Source of the DNA: Nesterenkonia halotolerans
GTDB lineage: Bacteria; Actinomycetota; Actinomycetes; Actinomycetales; Micrococcaceae
DNA length: 64,000 nucleotides
Direction: 5' to 3'
Assembly: GCF_014874065.1 (NCBI RefSeq)
Contig: NZ_JADBEE010000001.1
Location: forward strand, 558,001 to 622,000
A program made the translations under genes and the position numbers. Positions within the stretch are counted from its first letter, which is position 1; each line of letters starts with the position of its first letter. The notes below the pieces were generated by a model. The model had not been told where the DNA came from, did not search any database, and saw nothing but the letters and a program-made list of their open reading frames with translations. Below, one piece after another: positions 58,440 to 64,000 of the stretch.

Positions 58440-60437
58440 TCATCCCTCGTGCTCAGACAGCTGTGTCCGGGCGCGGTCATGGACTTCGCGGCGCAGTTCG
58501 GCGGGGGCGAGCACTGCCATATCGCCGCCCGCCTGCAGGCACAGCCTGATCAGCGCCTCCCGGCTCTGGAACCAGGTGCTGATGCTGCGGGCACCGTCGG
58601 TGTGGGTGCGCTGGCGCTGCGGCGCGTACCGGTCGGCGAGGCCGGCGGCCGCCGGGGAGAAGCGAAGGACGACGTCGAGGCCACCAGCACCGCGTGGCGG
58701 CCGCGGAGGTTCCATCGGAGTCTGCGCGAGCGCTCGGGCCTGTTCGCCGATCGGCTCCTCGGGCAGGGCGGTGTGCTCAAGGATGCGGGAGCTGAGGAAG
58801 TTGCGCGGCGCCTGGGCCAGTCGGCACCAGGCCTGCAGGTAGACGCGGGGCCCGTCGATGTAGACCTGCGCGGGCTCCACGATCCGGCGGGTGCGCGTGC
58901 CTTCGGCGTCCTCGTAGACGAGCTCCAGACAGGTGCCGCTCCGGGCCGCCTCGCGCAGCGCTGAGACCTCCTGGGTCTGCGCCTGCGCTCCAGCGGCCAC
59001 CTGGGTGGCGGCGCGCTGCAGGCCGTCCGGAAGCACCGTGGTGATCTTCTCCCGCAGCGAGACCGCCGCAGGCAGCCAGAGGTCGAGTGCCGCCTCGGCC
59101 TCCCCGATCATCGTGTTCAGCGCGATCAGGAGTGAGAGCGCTCCCGGTTTGGTCAGCGTCAGCGGCCGGGCCAGCACATCCCCGGTGCGCGCCGAGGGCA
59201 TCGCGAGGGTGATCGGCTCATCAGCAGGCAGGTACTCCTCGGTGAACTGCGCGAGGTTCAGCGGCGGAGCCGGGTCGACGTCGATGAACTCGCCATACTG
59301 TTCTGGACCGAAGCTGCCTGACTGCTGGATGGAGAGCAGGTCTTTGAGCAGCTGCTTGGGCGTGATCTGGTGTCGGCGCAGCAGCTCCGAGGGACGCGCG
59401 CCCGGAGAGCTGAGCAGATACGCGGCGATGGAGAGCACCCGCTCCACCTTGCGGTGTGCGGGGTCCGCCTGACGCGCAGGAGCCGCCGGTGCGAGCCGCG
59501 GAAGCGGAGGGGCCGGAGAGCCGTGCGCGTCCAGCACCCCGCGGAGAAGCTCTGCGGGATCCTCGGCACCGGTGAACGCCTCGAGCGCGGCACGGGCGTC
59601 CGCCCCGGCGACGGCGCTGCGCTGCTCCTCGGTGAGTCGGGGCTGCGGTGTCAGGGTGCTGATCGGCCCGTGCACACGATCGAGCCGAAAGACGCGACGG
59701 GCGTCTCGGTCCAGGTCATGACCGATCAGGTACCAGTGTCCACGGGCTGCGTAGTCCAGCAGCACGACCCGTCGAGGCGCTGGTTGGGCGGCACCGCGCG
59801 CGGAGTAGTCGAATCCGACGACCGTGCCGGCATCGAACGCCGCGAGCTCGGTGAGTCGGTCGAACTCGTCGTCGCTGCCCAGGTTGAAGCTCAGCGCACC
59901 TGCCTGGTCCTCGGATCGAAGCGAGGCGGCAGACTCCGTGGACAGCGCCCAGCTCGCCTGCTCCAGCCATGAGCGCGTCCGGCTCCCCGACCACAGCTGG
60001 CTCGCACGGGTCAGGACGAGGCTCTCGGCATCGGTGAGCTGGAGCGCCGGGAGTCCATAGTCATCCGGGTCGATGCGGTACCGGTAGTCGTCCCGGTCGG
60101 CGGCCGGTTCTGCGATCGCGATCCCGCAGCCGCGCAGGTGGTCCTTGTCGCGGCTGAACAGCCGTTCCCAGGCGTCCTCGGACTGGCCCTGACCGAAGGA
60201 GCGGTAGTGCTCGACCCGCTCACGGATCTCGGTCTTGGTCAGCCCGCCGCTGCCCGCGTCGAGGATGCTGGCGGCCAGGGAGAACGCTCGAGCCACGCCG
60301 TAGTCGGCGTAGACGTCCTGCAGCTCGTCCTCCTGAGCGGAGGCTCCCTGCGACTCCGCGGGGGGCTCAGCCGCCGCGGAGTCGAGAGGCGTGGAGTCGA
60401 GAGGCGTGGCCGTGCCGGCGTGCTGCGGGTCCGTCAC
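58440..60437 (-). CDS. pafBC: Fused PafB-PafC WYL-domain transcriptional activator
   Basis: A 665-residue protein made of two tandem halves. Each has a winged-helix segment and a WYL domain (ARGHWYLIGHDLDRDARRVF, then RVYLQAWCRLAQAPRNFLSS). In mycobacteria PafB and PafC are separate and form a LexA-independent DNA-damage regulator; fusion into one chain is known in Arthrobacter. A 15-bp tandem duplication near the start (60378-60407) gives PLDSTPLDS in the disordered N-terminus. The GTG start lacks a strong Shine-Dalgarno, and the gene follows the FKBP gene at 9 bases. Confidence 0.93.
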   Translation of the reverse strand: MTDPQHAGTATPLDSTPLDSAAAEPPAESQGASAQEDELQDVYADYGVARAFSLAASILDAGSGGLTKTEIRERVEHYRSFGQGQSEDAWERLFSRDKDHLRGCGIAIAEPAADRDDYRYRIDPDDYGLPALQLTDAESLVLTRASQLWSGSRTRSWLEQASWALSTESAASLRSEDQAGALSFNLGSDDEFDRLTELAAFDAGTVVGFDYSARGAAQPAPRRVVLLDYAARGHWYLIGHDLDRDARRVFRLDRVHGPISTLTPQPRLTEEQRSAVAGADARAALEAFTGAEDPAELLRGVLDAHGSPAPPLPRLAPAAPARQADPAHRKVERVLSIAAYLLSSPGARPSELLRRHQITPKQLLKDLLSIQQSGSFGPEQYGEFIDVDPAPPLNLAQFTEEYLPADEPITLAMPSARTGDVLARPLTLTKPGALSLLIALNTMIGEAEAALDLWLPAAVSLREKITTVLPDGLQRAATQVAAGAQAQTQEVSALREAARSGTCLELVYEDAEGTRTRRIVEPAQVYIDGPRVYLQAWCRLAQAPRNFLSSRILEHTALPEEPIGEQARALAQTPMEPPRPPRGAGGLDVVLRFSPAAAGLADRYAPQRQRTHTDGARSISTWFQSREALIRLCLQAGGDMAVLAPAELRREVHDRARTQLSEHEG

Positions 60438-60446
60438 AGCCGCAGG

Positions 60447-60851
60447 TCAGGAAGCCTTGCGGACGCTGACCAGGTCCACCACGAAGATCAGGGTCTCGTT
60501 CGGACCGATGGCAGCGCCGGCACCCTGCTCGCCGTAGGCCAGGTGCGGCGGAATCTCGAAGCGGCGCCGGGCGCCCTCCTTCATGCCGATGAGCCCCTGG
60601 TCCCAGCCCTGGATGACCTGTCCGATGCCGGCGGTGAAGTCGAGGGTCTCACCACGGTTCCAGGAGGCGTCGAACTCCTCGCCGGTGGACCAGGAGACGC
60701 CCACGTAGTGGCAGGAGATCTGGTCCCCCGGTTCCACGGCGTGACCGCCGCCGGAGATCAGTTCCTCGATGACGAGCTCCTGCGGCGGGGTGTCTCCGGG
60801 AAAGTCGATCTCAGGACGGGTGCGGTCGTAGCTGCGCTGGCCGAAGGACAT
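60447..60851 (-). CDS. FKBP-type peptidyl-prolyl cis-trans isomerase (cytoplasmic)
   Basis: A 134-residue single-domain FKBP with no signal peptide. It has GDQISCHYVGV, the FDASWNRGETLDFTAGIGQVI core, GWDQGLIGMKEG, and IPPHLAYGEQGAG, which carry the hydrophobic pocket residues. It shares one base with the stop of the lipoprotein FKBP gene, and its neighbours in the pup locus are standard in Micrococcaceae. Confidence 0.95.
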   Translation of the reverse strand: MSFGQRSYDRTRPEIDFPGDTPPQELVIEELISGGGHAVEPGDQISCHYVGVSWSTGEEFDASWNRGETLDFTAGIGQVIQGWDQGLIGMKEGARRRFEIPPHLAYGEQGAGAAIGPNETLIFVVDLVSVRKAS

Positions 60852-61975
60852 TACTCGGTCTCCTCTTCGTTCTGGTTCTCGTCAGTGTTCTCGGAGTCGC
60901 CGCCGGAGCCCGCGTCGCCACCCTCGGCGCCGCCCTCCTGCTGGCCCTCCATCTCTTCGATCATCTCCTGAATCTCTTCTTCGGTGAGCTCAGGCTGTCC
61001 GGACTCCGGAGCGGTGGCTGCAGCGGGCTCGGGTGCGTCCGCAGAGGCGATGAGGTCCACCACGAAGATCAGGGTCTCCCCCGCAAGCTCATTCTGGGCG
61101 CCTTCCTCGGCGTCTTCGTCGACCTCGCCATAGCCGGCCTCAGGCGGAATGACCATCAGCACCCGGGAACCGACCTGCTTGCCCTCCAGCGCTTCGGCCC
61201 AGCCTGGAACCAGGTTCGCCAGCGGGAATCCTGCCGGGCCTGGATCGGCCTCTTCGTCGTCGGTGGGCCAGTTGGAGTCGAACTCCTCGCCGTCAGAGTA
61301 CTTCCAGCCGGAGTAGCGGACGACGACCTGGTCGTCGGCGGCGATCTCGTCACCGTCGCCCTGGATCAGGACCTCGGAGGTGGTCTCCTCCGGGGCGTCC
61401 CCGGTGATCTCTCCGGCGAGCGCGGGAGCCTCACCCTCGGTGCTCTCGATCTCCGGGAGGTCTCCACTCTGCTCCTGGGCCTCACCGGTGGCGTAGGCCT
61501 CGGACTGGCCCTCCACGCGCAGCACCAGCAGCGTGGCGGGGGCCTGTGACTCGGCGTTGGCAGGTTCGAAGAGGGCGATCTCGGAGCCCACCGTCAGATC
61601 GGTGTCGGTCAGCGAGTCGAAGATGAACTCACTCTGCTCCTGCATCTGGGGCAGGAAGACCATCGAAGGGTCGCCCTCCGTGAAGCTCTCCTCCTGGACC
61701 TCGCCGGTCTCGGGGTCGACCACAGCGTGGGAGACCTCGAGGATCTGCTCCTCGTCCAGGTCCTCCCCGTCACCACGGTCGAGGACTCGGGACGCCTCTT
61801 CCTCGATCTCGAGCGGGTTGCGCAGAATGACCTCGGGGGCGCCCTCCTCGGTGTAGTGCAGCTCGACGCCGGAGAGGGCATCGGTGTCGCCCAGGCCCTC
61901 GGTGGAGCAGGAGGACAGCAGCAGGACCGCCGGAACGGAAAGTGCCACAGTGGTGCGGCGGAACGAACGATGCAC
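60851..61975 (-). CDS. FKBP-type peptidyl-prolyl isomerase lipoprotein
   Basis: A 374-residue secreted protein. A lipoprotein signal ends at LLLSSC (lipid Cys near residue 23). An N-terminal part (about 25-190) is a probable degenerate FKBP-like domain, and the C-terminal FKBP domain holds VVRYSGWKYSDGEEFDSNW and VIPPEAGYGEVDEDAEEG. The last 45 residues are very acidic (QNEEETE end). It probably acts on exported proteins outside the membrane. Confidence 0.92.
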   Translation of the reverse strand: MHRSFRRTTVALSVPAVLLLSSCSTEGLGDTDALSGVELHYTEEGAPEVILRNPLEIEEEASRVLDRGDGEDLDEEQILEVSHAVVDPETGEVQEESFTEGDPSMVFLPQMQEQSEFIFDSLTDTDLTVGSEIALFEPANAESQAPATLLVLRVEGQSEAYATGEAQEQSGDLPEIESTEGEAPALAGEITGDAPEETTSEVLIQGDGDEIAADDQVVVRYSGWKYSDGEEFDSNWPTDDEEADPGPAGFPLANLVPGWAEALEGKQVGSRVLMVIPPEAGYGEVDEDAEEGAQNELAGETLIFVVDLIASADAPEPAAATAPESGQPELTEEEIQEMIEEMEGQQEGGAEGGDAGSGGDSENTDENQNEEETE

Positions 61976-62054
61976 AATGATTCCTTCGAGGTGGACAGCG
62001 ACCGAGACACGGTCTGGGACCTGCCAGCACTGTACAGGCCGGATACCAGGTTCG

Positions 62055-63548
62055 TCAGATCAGCGGAGGCTCAGCAAACTCCCGGGGAGAAGCAAGCGTA
62101 TAGCGCTCACTCAGCGCCAGCGGCACCGCCTGTTCCCGGCGCTGCGCCAGGTTCTGCTCGCGCAGCGTCTCGACACGATCACCCAGCTTCGCCAGCAGCG
62201 TGTCCAGACGCGGATCGTCTGCGAGCAGCGGGTCCTTGAGCATGAGCGCGTCCAGCGGACGGTCCACCAGCTTGTGGTGCACCCAGTCCACGGTGTGCTC
62301 CGCCCCCAGCGCACGCGCCGTGGAGAGGAACCGACCGCGCAGGGCCGCTCGAGTGGTGCTCGGCGGGTCCACGATGGCACGCTCGATCCGCTCCGGCTGC
62401 AGCTGGGTGCTGACCCTGCCGTGCGCGGCGAGCACATTGAAGACCCCTCGTCGCGGGTGGACGTCGTGGTAGGCCATGTCCAGCTGCTCCAGCTTCGGAT
62501 GCCCCTGGCGAAGCCCGCCTCGTTCGGCGACGTCGGTGAGCAGACGCTTCTTGATCGCCCAATCGATGTCGCGTTCGATCGAACTGTGGTCTCCGCTGGC
62601 GACCGCCTGCAGGGTGCGTTCCCAGAGCTCGAAGATCTGCTCCACCTGGGCGTGGTGCGCCCCGTTCTCCCGGACGAACCGCCGGGCCCGGTCCAGCAGA
62701 CCCGATTGGATGTCCACGGCGGTCATCTCGGGACCATTGCGGACCTTCACGGTGGCGGTGCCAGTGATGTCGTGGCTGATGTGACGGATGGCCCCGATCG
62801 GGTTCTCCAGCTCGAAGTCTCCCACCGGCACGCCGGACTCGACCATGCGCAGCACCAGGTCGGTGGCGCCGTAGCGCAGCAGGCTCGTGGTCTCGGACAT
62901 GTTGGAATCTCCGACGATCACATGCAGCCGACGGTGCAGCGCCGCATCGGCATGCGGCTCGTCCCGGGTGTTGATGATCGGCCGTGAGCGCGTGGTGGCC
63001 GAAGAGATGCCCTCCCACATGTGATCGGCGCGCTGCGAGAACGCGTAGTGCGCCGGGGTCTCGTCGGTGGCCGGCACGAGTCGTCCGGCGCCGACGAGGA
63101 TCTGTCGGGTGACCAGGAAGGGCAGCAGGATCGTGGAGAGACGGCGGAAGTGGGTGGTGCGCGGGATCATGTAGTTCTCGTGGCTGCCATAGGAGTTGCC
63201 CTGGGAGTCCACGTTGTTCTTGAGCAGATAGACGCTGCCGTCGAATCCGTCCTCAGCCATGGCCGCCTGGGCGCGCTGCGCGAGATCATGCATGATCAGC
63301 TCGCCGGCCCGATCAGAGGCGATGAGATCCAGCAGGTCATCGCATTCCGCGGTGGCGTACTCGGGGTGCGAGCCGACATCGAGATACAGCCGCGAGGCAT
63401 TGGGGATGAAGACGTTGGAGCTCCGGCCCCATTTCAGCACGGGCCGGAAGATGTAGCGGGCCAGCTCGTCAGGCGGCAGCCCGCGATGCTCGCCACCCTG
63501 GTGGGTGATCCCGAACTCGGTCTCCACCCCGAAGACACGACGCTCCAT
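62055..63548 (-). CDS. pafA: Pup-protein ligase PafA
   Basis: Joins the C-terminal glutamate of Pup to lysines of target proteins with ATP. The 497-residue glutamine-synthetase-like ligase has GVETEFGI near the start, YLDVGSHPEYATAE, GNSYGSHENY, FLVTRQILVGAG, ATTRSRPIINTRDEPHADA and DWVHHKL. The N-terminal glutamates are intact. The gene begins 6 bases after pup; no prcB or prcA intervenes, unlike in mycobacteria and streptomycetes. Confidence 0.96.
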   Translation of the reverse strand: MERRVFGVETEFGITHQGGEHRGLPPDELARYIFRPVLKWGRSSNVFIPNASRLYLDVGSHPEYATAECDDLLDLIASDRAGELIMHDLAQRAQAAMAEDGFDGSVYLLKNNVDSQGNSYGSHENYMIPRTTHFRRLSTILLPFLVTRQILVGAGRLVPATDETPAHYAFSQRADHMWEGISSATTRSRPIINTRDEPHADAALHRRLHVIVGDSNMSETTSLLRYGATDLVLRMVESGVPVGDFELENPIGAIRHISHDITGTATVKVRNGPEMTAVDIQSGLLDRARRFVRENGAHHAQVEQIFELWERTLQAVASGDHSSIERDIDWAIKKRLLTDVAERGGLRQGHPKLEQLDMAYHDVHPRRGVFNVLAAHGRVSTQLQPERIERAIVDPPSTTRAALRGRFLSTARALGAEHTVDWVHHKLVDRPLDALMLKDPLLADDPRLDTLLAKLGDRVETLREQNLAQRREQAVPLALSERYTLASPREFAEPPLI

Positions 63549-63554
63549 GAGGTG

Positions 63555-63755
63555 CTACTCGCCGCCCTTCTGGACGAAACCCTTGACGAACTCCTCGGCG
63601 TTGGACTCCAGCACCGAGTCGATCTCATCCAGCATGCTGTCCAGCTCCCCGGCGCGCTTCTGAGCCTGGGCGCTTCCGCTACCCGGTGTCGCCTCAGCGT
63701 CGGGTCCGCCGTCGTCGTCTCCGCCGTGGGGTCGCTTCTGCGGTTGAGTAGACAT
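63555..63755 (-). CDS. pup: Prokaryotic ubiquitin-like protein Pup
   Basis: A 66-residue disordered tagging protein rich in Asp, Gly and Gln, ending FVKGFVQKGGE. The final residue is already Glu, so Dop deamidation of a terminal Gln is not needed for tagging. ATG 63755 follows AAAGGAGAG. A longer open frame covers the dop end and is rejected. Confidence 0.96.
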   Translation of the reverse strand: MSTQPQKRPHGGDDDGGPDAEATPGSGSAQAQKRAGELDSMLDEIDSVLESNAEEFVKGFVQKGGE

Positions 63756-63783
63756 GGTTCTCTCCTTTAATGGCCGAGCAGCG

Positions 63784-64000
63784 TCACCGGCCCAGCAGAC
63801 GCTGGAGTCCGGTGATGAGGTCCGCGTTGGTCGCCGCGCTGACAAGTGTATTCTCCGCAGCCGCACGGGTCCCCGAATAGGGATCCGGGAGCCCCAGTCG
63901 CACCGTGGGGGCCAGGGCATCGGCACGCAGCAGGACCTGGTCCCAGCTGGCACCGACGACGACGTCGGGGTGTTGACTCACCAGCCGTCCGCGAAGCCAG
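63784..64000 (-). CDS. dop: Depupylase/deamidase Dop (C-terminal fragment)
   Basis: The right edge cuts this gene; about 71 C-terminal codons are visible, containing VSQHPDVVVGASWDQVLLRA and DPYSGTRAAAENTL, which fit the Dop C-terminal domain. The stop is 28 bases before pup. In this organism Dop would mainly remove Pup from targets, because Pup ends in Glu. Confidence 0.88.
   Translation of the reverse strand, partial: WLRGRLVSQHPDVVVGASWDQVLLRADALAPTVRLGLPDPYSGTRAAAENTLVSAATNADLITGLQRLLGR

Overview
The window looks like the chromosome of a high-GC actinobacterium, most likely a member of the Micrococcaceae (Nesterenkonia, Arthrobacter or Kocuria type). The evidence is the strong G/C bias at third codon positions, frequent GTG starts, a Pup/Dop/PafA locus with a fused PafB-PafC regulator, a qcrCAB-ctaE bc1-aa3 respiratory branch, CIRCE/HrcA, and many ATGA stop-start overlaps. 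It is almost entirely core genome. I saw no tRNA, rRNA, CRISPR array, prophage or intact insertion sequence.

Layout. 1-5.1 kb (minus strand): pyrR-pyrB-pyrC-(membrane gene)-carA-carB, a translationally coupled pyrimidine operon with a PyrR-binding hairpin over the pyrR ribosome-binding site. 5.1-11.8 kb (minus): mltG-aroE-aroC-aroK-aroB, then efp-nusB. 11.9-18.0 kb: a DUF349 gene divergent from hisS-aspS-rarA. 18.2-28.3 kb: ctaE-qcrC-qcrA-qcrB, trpD, def, ctaC-ctaD-ctaF and an A-type Fe-S carrier, together the bc1-aa3 supercomplex. 28.4-36.0 kb: a DUF3043 gene, pyrD, an alpha/beta hydrolase, uppS, recO, leuA with a leucine attenuator, and era. 36.0-42.0 kb (minus): hrcA-dnaJ-rsmE-phoH-ybeY-corC-era. 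42.1-43.5 kb (plus): DUF3097 and DUF4870 genes. 43.6-48.4 kb (minus): holA, rpsT, lepA, hemW. 48.5-54.4 kb: a fatty-acid cluster (MaoC/HtdX-like, FabG4-like, thiolase, divergent acyl-CoA oxidase). 54.4-57.1 kb: pepN. 57.3-64 kb (minus): dop-pup-pafA-FKBP-FKBP-pafBC-tatA-tatC.

How the parts work together. The shikimate, pyrimidine and leucine genes feed biosynthesis. The qcr/cta genes build one respiratory branch. hrcA-dnaJ is a self-repressed heat-shock unit. The pup locus tags proteins, but no 20S proteasome genes lie between pup and pafA.

The most interesting material is regulatory. There is an unannotated leucine leader peptide with mutually exclusive hairpins before leuA. Three divergent gene pairs have -10 elements on opposite strands that share a central TA, in the form A-N3-TA-N3-T, as expected of bidirectional promoters; one overlaps CIRCE and one abuts a TetR-like palindrome. 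A PyrR-binding loop sits just upstream of the pyrR Shine-Dalgarno. Several genes appear to have leaderless starts. There are also small tandem duplications and a perfect 23-bp inverted repeat between pepN and tatC. I found no clear case of a wholly new multigene system.
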